NCBI RefSeq assembly: GCF_018687715.1
Contig: NC_056760.1
Coordinates: forward strand, 7,291,501 to 7,355,500
Direction: 5' to 3'
Source of the DNA: Carya illinoinensis
Lineage: Eukaryota > Streptophyta > Magnoliopsida > Fagales > Juglandaceae
DNA length: 64,000 nucleotides
The notes below the pieces were generated by a model that saw nothing but the letters and a program-made list of their open reading frames with translations, had not been told where the DNA came from and ran no database searches. A program made the position numbers and the translations under genes. Shown piece by piece: positions 38,989 to 48,200 of the stretch; within the stretch, counting starts at the first letter, position 1; every line of letters begins with the position of its first letter.

Positions 38989-39543
38989 CTGTGACAAAAA
39001 TCAATTCAGAACTAAAATTGATTACACACAGAAAAAGAAGAGAAAGAAACTATTCACAGGCACGACTAGGAAGCAAAGCAACTTGTTTCTTTAGATACGT
39101 ATACTTTTTTGTTTGTTTAGTCACTCATATAATGACTTTTTTTTATGAGACCTGTACAGGTTTCTAATTCAACAATGCCAAATCAATCAAAAAATACCGA
39201 CAAGAAACCCATAGAAAACCAGCACCATCTCTAAGAAAACTGCAAGGTATGATTGTCAATTGGCATTTTCACATTCAAACTCATGCCAATATGAATACAG
39301 TTATTATATTTTTTCCATTCTCTACGGCTGAAACCAACTTTGGATAACAAAGTAGATGAACCAAAGGAGTACCCCAAGACAGGAATTAAGCTCTCTCTCT
39401 CTCTCTCTTCCTCTACCAATAAATAATGAGTAGGTCGAACATATTGAATAAAAACAACAATGTTGAATGTTTCCAAGCAATTTGTAATGCCAGTAAATTG
39501 CTTACACCATCATGTATTGGACAGCCAACTGTAAAACAATGTC

Positions 39544-39580
<37 letters not shown>

Positions 39581-41341
39581 TTTTCTCTCTTTCTTTTCTT
39601 TTTTTTTTTTCCTTTTTCCCCAGCCAAAGAGAGAGAGAGAGAGAGAAGGCCCCAAAAACCAAAAAAGAAAATTCTATCTGGAAACGCACCTCCAACCATC
39701 CCAACAGGTTTCCTGATTGACTCAAATCACGCAACCATTATCCATTTCACATTTCTCATAACAAATCAGAATCTCCCAAAATATCGTTGTACATTGGGGG
39801 TTGGTCACCCACAATAATTAATTAGAATTTTGTTAAGTTTGGCCCCGATTTACTTTACTCATAAAAGAAAAACACTCGGGTATGCTTCTTCAAAAGGAGT
39901 CAAGAGTTTTGCATATCTTCGAAACTATGATTTAAAAAATATCTTCTATAGCACAAATTGTGAAGTTTTCAGTGCCATTACTTTATGCAGAGTGAACCTG
40001 CTAACACATCTCATTAACCAAATCATACAACACCAAATTATTCAACAAAAGGATTGAATAATCGTGCTCTTTAAGTCCTCGTAACCTACAGCCCTTGCTC
40101 TGGATCTTCAAGTTTCAATAACATTAACTTTAAAATCATATGGCTCTGGCATCAAACTAATACAATTTAAATAGTAATAACGAGGATGAGTGCACAATCA
40201 GCCAAGTAAGAAACAAAAGTAGACCAACTAATGCAACTATGGGGCAAAAAACCAAGCCATGACTCTTTATCTGATAGATAAAAGAAAACATCTTTCATTA
40301 TTCCACCTAATCTGAATACAACACAAGCAGACCAGTCAAAGCCATAGCTGACAGCCAATACCAAGGTTCACAACGACTCTGTCACCAAAACATACACCAG
40401 AAAAAATAACAAGAAAACACCTCTAAGAGGTTAAGTACATTTGTCTAATCCCACACACCGAACAACCCCTTAAATCAAAACTCCATCCTGAAAAGGCAAT
40501 CAAATATATAATTAACACCATCATTTCAAAGCTCAGAGAAGCAGGTTTCATTGTCAAGAGTAACTGATGCATGAATCAAGGACCAAATACCCAACCTATA
40601 GAAGACATTTAACTGAAAGGATCCGTCCACAATAACCTGAGAACAACTAACTGAATAGTTAGATGCTATAGAATTCTAAGAACAAATGACACCATCCTGC
40701 CAATGCATAGGAAACATGAACATTTGCCCACACAAACAGCCATATATAATTTCAAATATGCAACCATTAAGCACCTGCAATGCTTCATCACCCAAAAGAT
40801 CACCACTAATTCACAAAAAAGGTAAGGACATCACTGATACCCTATCGTGGTGAGTCCAGAACCTCAATGAGAACAAATGCAACTAAAACAAAGACCTTCA
40901 CTTACTGCCATCCAGACACCCAAAATGCTTGAGCGATTGATGAAATACAACACCACCTTCAAAATTCGCTTGATTTTTTTTTTAAGTACAGTGACAGCTC
41001 ATAGTTAACCTCTTTGATAATAATTTACGAACACCTTTTCATCCAATTAAGCTCTTTGATAAAAGTATAACCACCATCTCACTGCAATTGTCACTTTTAG
41101 GGCACTAATTAAGAACTCCTATAAAAAAACTTCCTTTACACCAACAAAAACAATTACGGGGACAGTCCCCCTTATACCCAAAAACCATCAACATTATAAA
41201 GCTTCCACAAAACAGCGTCATCGAGATACACCAGGCAATGAGTTTTAACAACATGATGTTGAATACCATACTGTGCGCACGATTCAATAGAATTCCTTAA
41301 TAAATCTATATCTATAAGCACCAAAGCCTCAAATCTATTAA
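38989..41341. other. Spacer downstream of trihelix gene
   Basis: No coding region is supported. Base composition is less AT-rich than the rest of the intergenic DNA and few MITEs are visible. The part nearest 41341 would be the trihelix 3' UTR. It contains a (CT)n run near 39392-39412 and the homopyrimidine tract at 39546-39621. Confidence 0.45.
39546..39647. repeat. C35 run within a 76-nt homopyrimidine tract, then (GA)n
   Basis: There are 35 consecutive C (39546-39580), followed without a purine by T/C-rich sequence to 39621, and then a purine (GA)n run at 39629-39647. On the minus strand this is poly-G plus GA-rich sequence. The structure could form an i-motif, G-quadruplex or triplex. 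Homopolymers of this length are also prone to sequencing length errors. Confidence 0.9.
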
Positions 41342-42232
41342 TTAAAACGAAAGGAAATCGTATAAAGATGATAAATTTCCCGCACCGTTGGATCTGGAAC
41401 GCTTGCCATGCTTGATCCTCTCGAGCTGAACCTGCGTGTCCATGAACATATTCATCCTCTGCACCTCCAAATCCTTAGCGAACTGCATCCTCTGCTTCTC
41501 CAACTCCACCATCTGCCTCACCTTCTCCCTCTCCACCCTCTCGTACACCTCTCCAAACCTCTCTATCGCCCTCGCCAACCTCCTCATCCCCTCTCTCTCC
41601 TCCACCTCCTCGCTCTCTCTTTCCTCCTCCTCCTCCTCATCCTCATCCTCCACGTCATCCTCCGCCGAAGCAGCGGCCGCAGCCGCCATCGCCGAGTAGT
41701 TCCTCCTGGAAAACCCCTCGTCCATAGCTGGAGCCGGTCTCTTCTGCGGCAACGCCACGATCGTAGTAGAAGGCGACGGCGTCGTTTTCTTGTAATAAAT
41801 AGGAACTGCCACCGGTGGAGATGGAGACAAGGACGGAGACGGTTGAGGGGGCAGCTTCTTAGCGGACACGTTGGATCCGATAAGTGTGTCGAGACGTTCG
41901 AAGAAAGTCCAAGAGGAGACAATGTTTCCGTCGGACGACGAAACCCTGGCCTTCTCAATCTTGTACTTCTTCTTGATGGTGTCGATGCGGTTCTTGCACT
42001 GGACGTCGGTACGGTGCGTTTTCTTGGTGTGGCCGTGGAGGGCGTTGACGGCGTCGGCCACGTCCTGCCAGTCCTTCTGACGGAGGTTCCCTCGGTTGAG
42101 CTCGAGGTAACGGCGGCCCCAGGCGTCGATCAGAGTGGATGTGGCGTCCTCGCTCCAGCAGTCCTCGCGTACGGGCAAAGGGCGAGAGTGGGTGGTGGGC
42201 GGCGTCGTTAGGGTGTCCGTAAGGTCGCCCAT
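41342..42232 (-). CDS. Trihelix transcription factor, SIP1 clade (ASIL/ENAP-like)
   Basis: Single-exon gene for a 296-residue nuclear DNA-binding protein that would bind GT-type promoter elements. The trihelix (Myb/SANT-like) domain spans about residues 22-115. It has spaced Trp26, Trp38, Trp55 and Trp108 (CWSEDATSTLIDAWGRRYLE; QKDWQDVADAVN; QCKNRIDTIKKKYKIEKA; SSWTFFERLDTLIG). Pro/Ser-rich linkers (128-160), a poly-Ala stretch (182-190) and a very acidic run (191-215) follow. The conserved C-terminal helix/coiled coil of the SIP1 clade comes last (about 217-275; AIERFGEVYERVEREKVRQM then VELEKQRMQFAKDLEVQRM), ending in a basic patch KHGKRSR. Arabidopsis relatives such as ASIL1/2 repress embryo genes in seedlings and ENAP1/2 act with EIN2; which one this equals is uncertain. 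The start is the first ATG of the frame, in a GC-rich 5' region. It looks intact. Confidence 0.93.
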   Translation of the reverse strand: MGDLTDTLTTPPTTHSRPLPVREDCWSEDATSTLIDAWGRRYLELNRGNLRQKDWQDVADAVNALHGHTKKTHRTDVQCKNRIDTIKKKYKIEKARVSSSDGNIVSSWTFFERLDTLIGSNVSAKKLPPQPSPSLSPSPPVAVPIYYKKTTPSPSTTIVALPQKRPAPAMDEGFSRRNYSAMAAAAAASAEDDVEDEDEEEEEERESEEVEEREGMRRLARAIERFGEVYERVEREKVRQMVELEKQRMQFAKDLEVQRMNMFMDTQVQLERIKHGKRSRSNGAGNLSSLYDFLSF

Positions 42233-42648
42233 CGCGGAGCTCTGGTGGTGGTTGCGGAAGATATTCTCGGATGGGGGCTGGGGTTTGTTGGGTCAGGGAA
42301 TAAAGGAGAAAAGAGGGAAAAGTGGGGTTACGGTCGGCGATGAAGTGCCGGGCGCATGAGCCGTAAGTGTAGGGGAAGGGGGGTGGGGGTCATACGGTAC
42401 AGTCGAGCCGTTGAGGGGTCGCCGGGGGTGGGCGCGTGACGTTTGGGTGTCGAGCATTGCGCTAGCGGCTTGGGCTGTTGTACAGATTCGGCTCGGCTCA
42501 GATCCCGTCGAGCTGGCAATTACCGTGAACAATCTTTTCAGAACTAGCGGTTTTTAACATGTATGTTGTTGGCTTGTCGGTTCACGGGGGCCTCTCTCTC
42601 TCCGCTGTTACTTGTTCCGTTTTGATTTCCTACTTCTCTCACTGCATT

Positions 42649-42662
42649 TTTTTTTATATAGA
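42649..42662 (-). promoter_or_regulatory. Possible TATA box of the trihelix gene
   Basis: On the minus strand TCTATATAAAAAAAAATGCA lies about 420 nt upstream of the ATG. Between it and the ATG is a GC-rich, CpG-containing leader (about 42233-42600) that contrasts with the AT-rich DNA beyond. A 5' UTR of close to 390 nt is implied, longish but acceptable. Confidence 0.35.
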
Positions 42663-43242
42663 CTAACAAATTAATGTTATTCATTTAATTTTGTTATTGT
42701 TAACTAATAAAACTATATTGAAATTAAAATATAAAAAACGATGATATTATATATAAGCGATAAATTAAAAAATAGCCAATCCATATAACGAGTAATATTT
42801 ATTATCTTTTTCAGCCAATGAAAATAACCTATTTATCATAATTTTAAAAAGAGTAATGTTATATATCACACAATTATCTCACTTGCATCTTATTATATAT
42901 GATGTAACGTATTTATTATTATTTGATAATAAAAAAATATACAATAAATAATTATTTAATTATAATAAATATATTATGTCTTACTTAATTAAATATAAAA
43001 ATAATAATAATATAGTATATAAAAATTTTTATTTAAAAAAAAGATACCTAGTAATGTTTGGACTTTGTATTGGTTGGCCGAGGTAGGTGAAATATTGACT
43101 AATGTGGAGGCATTCATCGATCGTGCAGTGGCATCCGTGTGAGAATTTAGCACTAGCTTTTTGTTTGGAGTTTGAAAACGCCTGCCTCCACGAGGTTCCG
43201 AATTGCGTGTGGGGAACAGGTAGTGTGCCACTGTTGTGTGGA

Positions 43243-43274
43243 CCACATCCACATCCACATCCACATCCACATCC
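43243..43274. repeat. (CCACAT)5 hexamer array
   Basis: Five perfect copies of CCACAT in a row followed by CCG. It creates accidental Asp-Val or His-Pro dipeptide frames, with no sign of a real protein around it. Confidence 0.95.
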
Positions 43275-43934
43275 GCCTCAACTTCAGCTCTTGGTTCTCT
43301 TTTTTCTTTTACTCCTTTTAATTGCCCTTTTCGGAATTTATCAAATATATGCCATCACTTCAACAAACTCGATACCAAGTTTTCTTCAGCTTGCCTTTTA
43401 CCTTACCTGTCAGTTGAGACTTGAGTGACAGATTACCAAACAGTTTTTTCAGTTTCACCATGAATTTTATCAATTAAATAAAACAACACTCACGTACTTA
43501 TAATCATTTTTATTATTTATAACAAAATTATATTTTAAATTGACTGTACTTTTATATAATGTTGTTAATTTTTATAAATCATTTTATAAAACCATTTTTC
43601 ATTTAAAATAGAGTTGTGTAAATGGTTACATGTGTATCATTTTTTTTAAATAATTCATTTGTAATATATAAATTTTAAAATATATTTTTTAAATTAAATT
43701 ATATCATCTTATTATACATGTTCTATCCATCGATTTAAAAATCAAAATTTAAAGAAAAAACAATACACCCTTAAAAAAGAAAAAGAAAAAACAATACAAG
43801 AAAGGTTTTCCAAATGGTATTATGAGGTTCATGGCAGTAATACGGGCCCAATCAATATATTTGGTATTTAAAAAGAAAAAAGAATTGTCAAGATAAGGTG
43901 ACGAAGAGAAAGTTTGCACATGGTATTAAGATTA

Positions 43935-44105
43935 GAGTTTTGCTAAATACAAGCACAGTCGCGTATTAATCTGTGTATCAATACTGATTCATTCATACTT
44001 AAAATTTAAATTAACACTACTTTCAATAAAATTTACTTTTTGACCAATCACATCATATTAATATACAGATTAGTGCATAATTATGCTTGTAACTATATTT
44101 TTCCT
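43935..44105. mobile_element. Small MITE-like inverted-repeat block
   Basis: Left: TTGCTAAATACAAGCACAGT. Right: TAATTATGCTTGTAACTATA. TACAAGCA pairs with TGCTTGTA. Inner parts also pair (GTATTAATCTGTGTATC and TAATATACAGATTAGTGCA). A related block seems present at about 50930-51095 (TGTGTACTAATACTCGCACT ... TTATAAATTAGTATATAAAT). Confidence 0.45.
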
Positions 44106-44729
44106 TAGAATTATATATACGTTGAGAAGTTGGTAAATAATACGAGTAACAAAAATATATAAAATTGGGACAAAATTATCAAGGAACAACATTGATATAC
44201 AGTTAAATTCTATGCACTTTAAAAAAAAAAAAAAGAATAAGATTTGTTATTAAAAAAATAAATTTATTATGCGTCTCCTAATTTAAAAAAATATATAAAA
44301 TTATAAATATCATTTATAATAGTAATGATAGGGGACAACAACCCTTAAAATCGATGCAGAGGGCCAAAGTGAGGGGCAGCACTGCCTGAATACTTGGGAT
44401 CTACATTTCCAAATGAATATTTCCAGGAAAAAGTAGCATTTATTTACTATAGACCTCTGGGCCAACCTCGGTATGGGTCAATTTCAATTTCAATTTCAAT
44501 AAAAATGTATATTTTCATTTTTTTTATGGACCTATGTTTTGGTACGTGGGGTACTCATTTAAAAAATTTTAAATGAGCTTTAATTCGGCTTTTAGGTAAA
44601 AACAAAATGTTTACTTGTTAATTGATCTATTATTTAAACCATCGAGATTAATTATTTAGTTGAGCTATACAGTCTAATCAACAAATTTAGACTTAGTAAT
44701 GAGAGAGTAATATTGTACGATTTAGCTCT

Positions 44730-44890
44730 AGTATGTTTCATAAATAAGATGGAATAAAATGAGATAAAAATTAAAAAATTGAATAAAGTATTTTTTTAAT
44801 ATAATTTTTATTTTAAAATTAAAAAAATAAATTATTTATTTTATTTTATATAAAAATTTAATAAAATTATAACGGTGAAAAATCAATTAG
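44730..44890. mobile_element. MITE family 1 copy (worn)
   Basis: It contains TATGTTTCATAAATAAGATG, GAATAAAATGAGATAAAAAT, GAATAAAGTATTTTTTTAAT and ATTTAATAAAATTATAACGG, in the same block order as other copies, but the terminal TTTGG motifs are lost. Confidence 0.35.
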
Positions 44891-46054
44891 AATTTCAATC
44901 AAAAGAGAAGTTTTACAAAAAACTCACTACATTCATCTGCCATCTCAGTTTATGGTTTTCCTTCCATGAAAAACTTGATTTCCATGCATTTTCCTTTCTC
45001 GAAAACTTCCCTTTTTAAATGACTCGAAAATCATAGAAAGTCGTTATGCTTTAGAAAAACTTGTGTACATGTATATTATTGGAGAGAGAGAGAGAGAGAG
45101 AGAGGGTTCTTCAGTCTGCAGGAATATCTGTATTGAAGTGACCCACTGCTAGAGGTACGTCTGACATGCCATAGATAATTTTATTTGATCCCTTTGCAAT
45201 GATATCTGAAGCCGATGAGTAACACCTTTTGTTGGCCCCGATGGTGGGACTGGAAAAAACTGCTCGGCAAATGTACGTGCGTACGTATGTATGTATGGGC
45301 TTTTGCTCAAGGCTCAACCATCTGCCAGCCAGCCAATGCAGGGGGTCAAACTCTACTGTAATTAGGATGCCATTGGCACCATCTAATCAACTCTGAGAGA
45401 ACGAAATGCTTAAAGACATGCCCACTTGTTAGTGCAAGGCTAGAGTTGCATTATTCTATGGTTGAAAAAGGCAATGTGGGGACTCTCTCTCGTTTCATCC
45501 CACCTGAAAGTGACTTTGTTTATCCTAACAAATAAATATTATTTTATTATTAATAGTATGGAGAACTACCTCATGGGGTTGCACTCTATCAAAATCCATA
45601 TGCAGTCCATTCATCTGATCTCTTTGATATGATTTGATGATCAGATTCTGATATGGGTATGATCCTGTCTATCATGATTTCATAGAGAGAGAACACAGTA
45701 ATTGATGCATGCTCATTCCAGCCCTCCTCCTCATCTAATCAACTATGTGATATGGGGTATTTTTCTAACAGGAATGCCAGGATTCACGGACGAAAATCGG
45801 CTGAATTGGTTCACAGAAACCAATGACTGGATGAAAATTAACGATCAAACTATCAGTACCAGTGATCCTATGGCATTACTGATCTTTCCCTTTTCCCCAT
45901 TACAAATATGTTTATTTTATATTACTACTGGAAAGAGCTAAATTCTTCTATTAATCATGGAGTAGATGATCACAGCATTGCATCATTAATTTGCCAATAC
46001 GACCAGGATGACAAGTACTTGCAAACTACCACTTTAATCTGCTTGTTAAAATGA

Positions 46055-46056
46055 AC

Positions 46057-46091
<35 letters not shown>

Positions 46092-46110
46092 CGCGCGCGC
46101 GCGCACACGT
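46055..46110. repeat. 56-nt alternating purine-pyrimidine tract, (AT)n-(GTAT)n-(GC)n-(AC)n
   Basis: Every step from 46055 to 46110 alternates purine and pyrimidine: (AT)n, then TGTATGTAT, then GCGCGCGCGCGCGC, then ACACGT. GC/AC alternation is the classic Z-DNA-prone sequence and the AT part a cruciform-prone one. It sits about 500 bp past the stop of the DUF4228 gene. Confidence 0.9.
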
Positions 46111-46612
46111 CAAACTGCTCAACAAGATTATCTCAATGATCATAGCGCAATCACCATCCGTTAATTTTTATTCATATACTGATATGTGTGATAAAATGTA
46201 CACTAGTGAACAGTAGAAGTGGGTCTCTCTCAAAAACAGTGTCTCTACCTTTGATAACTCTCTTTCAATATCAAAACACAAACCCCACAATGCTTTGGAC
46301 ATCCCTCTGATCTCTCTTTCATAACATCACAATCTGAATTCCGGTAACGGTGACCTAATTATGGCCTTATCGATGCCGAAATCCCACCCAAACTGCTCGT
46401 ACTACTAACCACAATTTCCGAACTCTGATAGAATATTGCATTATTTTTCTTTTATATGCCTATATATACAGATAAACAAAAGTGCCAAAACAGGTTGAAG
46501 CAGCAGCAGAAGAAGAACGATAAAAAAAAAAAAGAAGAAGTGAAAGAAACAAATGGGAATCCTAATGGATGAACCTTAAAATATGAATCACAAGAAGAAC
46601 CAAAATCCGCCA

Positions 46613-47101
46613 TTAGACATCACTTGGTGACTCACAAATGCTCTCTAAGTGAGGTCTCCACACGCCAACACGACCTCGCCTACGATCTCTTTGCGTGGAA
46701 ATCTTCTCCGAGAGTATTTCAGTCAAGTACTGATCTGATATCAATAGGTTCGTCATGGCCATAGCGTTGTTGGCGTTGCTATCCGGCTCTCTTCTTTTCT
46801 TTCTCGTTGATGATCTTGATCGAGTTTTTTCTGGGTTTGAAGGTACAGGCATGAGGAAGTATATTTTTCCACGTTGAAGCTCTGCATCGGGAGGGACTAT
46901 CACAATCTTTGGGACGCAGCCATCGTCTGAGGAAGAAGAGGGTTTCTTGAGGACGTGCTTGGGGTAAGCCTTCATGATCTCGCTGGCTCGGATTGTCCCA
47001 CTGATCTCTTCCACGCGGCCATTGGTGTGAACTATGCGAATTACGTCGAGAACTCCACATGGTAGAATGCAAGAGATGCAGCATCTTATGGTGTTTTTCA
47101 T
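46613..47101 (-). CDS. DUF4228 (PADRE) domain protein
   Basis: Plant-specific small protein of 162 residues in one exon. The family is often induced by pathogens and stress, and its biochemical role is unknown. The N-terminus has the Cys-rich start (MKNTIRCCISCILPCG), then LDVIRIVHTNGRVEEISGTI, a helix with ASEIMKAYPKHVL, and the Leu-rich strand VPKIVIVPPDAELQRGKIYF ending LMPVP, the core of the domain. A basic linker (93-104) follows, then MTNLLISDQYLTEILSEKIS and a C-terminal RRRGRVGVWRPHLESICESP motif, which is conserved in this subgroup. Many relatives begin Met-Gly-Asn and may be myristoylated. Here residue 2 is Lys, so that modification is not expected, though the paired Cys could be acylated. 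The ATG follows a CT-rich 5' leader on the minus strand. It looks intact. Confidence 0.92.
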   Translation of the reverse strand: MKNTIRCCISCILPCGVLDVIRIVHTNGRVEEISGTIRASEIMKAYPKHVLKKPSSSSDDGCVPKIVIVPPDAELQRGKIYFLMPVPSNPEKTRSRSSTRKKRREPDSNANNAMAMTNLLISDQYLTEILSEKISTQRDRRRGRVGVWRPHLESICESPSDV

Positions 47102-48039
47102 GGCTCCTCTTTCTATCTCTCCCTCTCCCCCCTCTATAGGTGTCTCATGGAGAGAGAAAGGAGGAGAAGTGGAAGAAGGATAAAAGAGACTAAAGAGAGA
47201 GAAGGAAAGAAAAGGAGAGAGAAGGGGCTTTTCCTTTATGCCTATCCCAATGAGAGTGGGAATCGGTCACCTAGAATTTTTTTTAAGCAAATGATGTTTA
47301 TATTATGCTTTCTTTCTCTCCCTTCTCTTTTTCTGGTTTTGTGGGGGAGAATTCTTTTTCGGACTTGCTTAGGATGAAATCTATGGCATGAATAATTGCA
47401 TCTCATCTCACTCAGCTTTGCCTTTTGGATTCATCATTTAGGCCCCCTTCCTCTCTTCGCCCTTCACCAAAGTTCAATAATTTGGGGTTGGGTTTGAAAG
47501 GTTGGGGGGACTCCTGGGTGACACATGTGGGCACTGTATGATTGGGACGGCCAAGTAAGCTAAAACAAGACCCTTTTGCCAGGGGTGACCCGGCCTGCGT
47601 GTTTCAATCAGAATTCAACATCTGGCCAAACGTGATTAATGAAAGAGCTGCTAATAGTTGGTGTGGTGGCTACTATAGTGTAGGGTCAACGAGAGAGAGA
47701 GAGAGAGAGATGGCTTTGGTTGGATTGAATCGGGAGAAGGGAGGGTGGGAAATGGGGGCATGGAGAAAATCTTCTTTTGAGAAGGGTTTGTGATCTTTCG
47801 ATATCCCCAAGCAAGATCATGTGGGTTGTAGCTTTCTTTGGAAAGTGAAGTCTGAAAGACTTCTTTTACTTTTATCTATTCTGGTTTTAGGTCTGTGCAT
47901 GAGGTGCTTTGACTCCAGTGAAGCTGCCTCTACTAGCCAATTTACAAGGGAAAAACTAAGTTCTCACAGCACACGTGTCAATTTCTTTTTCTTTTTCTTT
48001 TTTACTATTTAGTTGAGTTAGTATCTCAATTGACAACCG

Positions 48040-48200
48040 CTACTAGCATAAAAACTTATATAAAAATAATTTAATAAATTGAGGTTATTTCATAAAATTC
48101 TTTAAATTTATTTTACAATATGACAAATCACATTGAGCTACATCAATTTATAAAATTACTTTTATATAATTATTTTATAATTAAAATATTTCTCATCTCA
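48040..48200. mobile_element. MITE family 3 copy (worn)
   Basis: It contains ATAAATTGAGGTTATTTCAT on one side and GAGCTACATCAATTTATAAA with ATTACTTTTATATAATTATT on the other, with the family's AATATGACAAATCACATTGA middle. Similarity to the 2825 and 58662 copies is clear in order but diverged. Confidence 0.35.

Larger units (their letters stand above)
42663..46612. other. Spacer between trihelix and DUF4228 genes
   Basis: No gene is supported. It contains AT-rich blocks (42850-43040), a CCACAT hexamer array (43243-43274), a small MITE-like block at 43935-44105, a worn family 1 MITE at 44730-44890, a (GA)n run at about 45082-45104 and an alternating purine-pyrimidine tract at 46055-46110. The last 150 or so bases are probably the DUF4228 3' UTR. 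Confidence 0.5.

Noticed and set aside
39426..39817. Overlapping Pro-rich and Gly-rich open frames on both strands
   Set aside because: They are created by the C35 run and (GA)n repeats; no domain or start context.
41408..42211. Long plus-strand frame (267 aa, Leu/His/Arg-rich) opposite the trihelix gene
   Set aside because: Antisense shadow of a GC-rich coding exon. The minus frame has a clear trihelix domain, and the plus frame has no recognisable motif.
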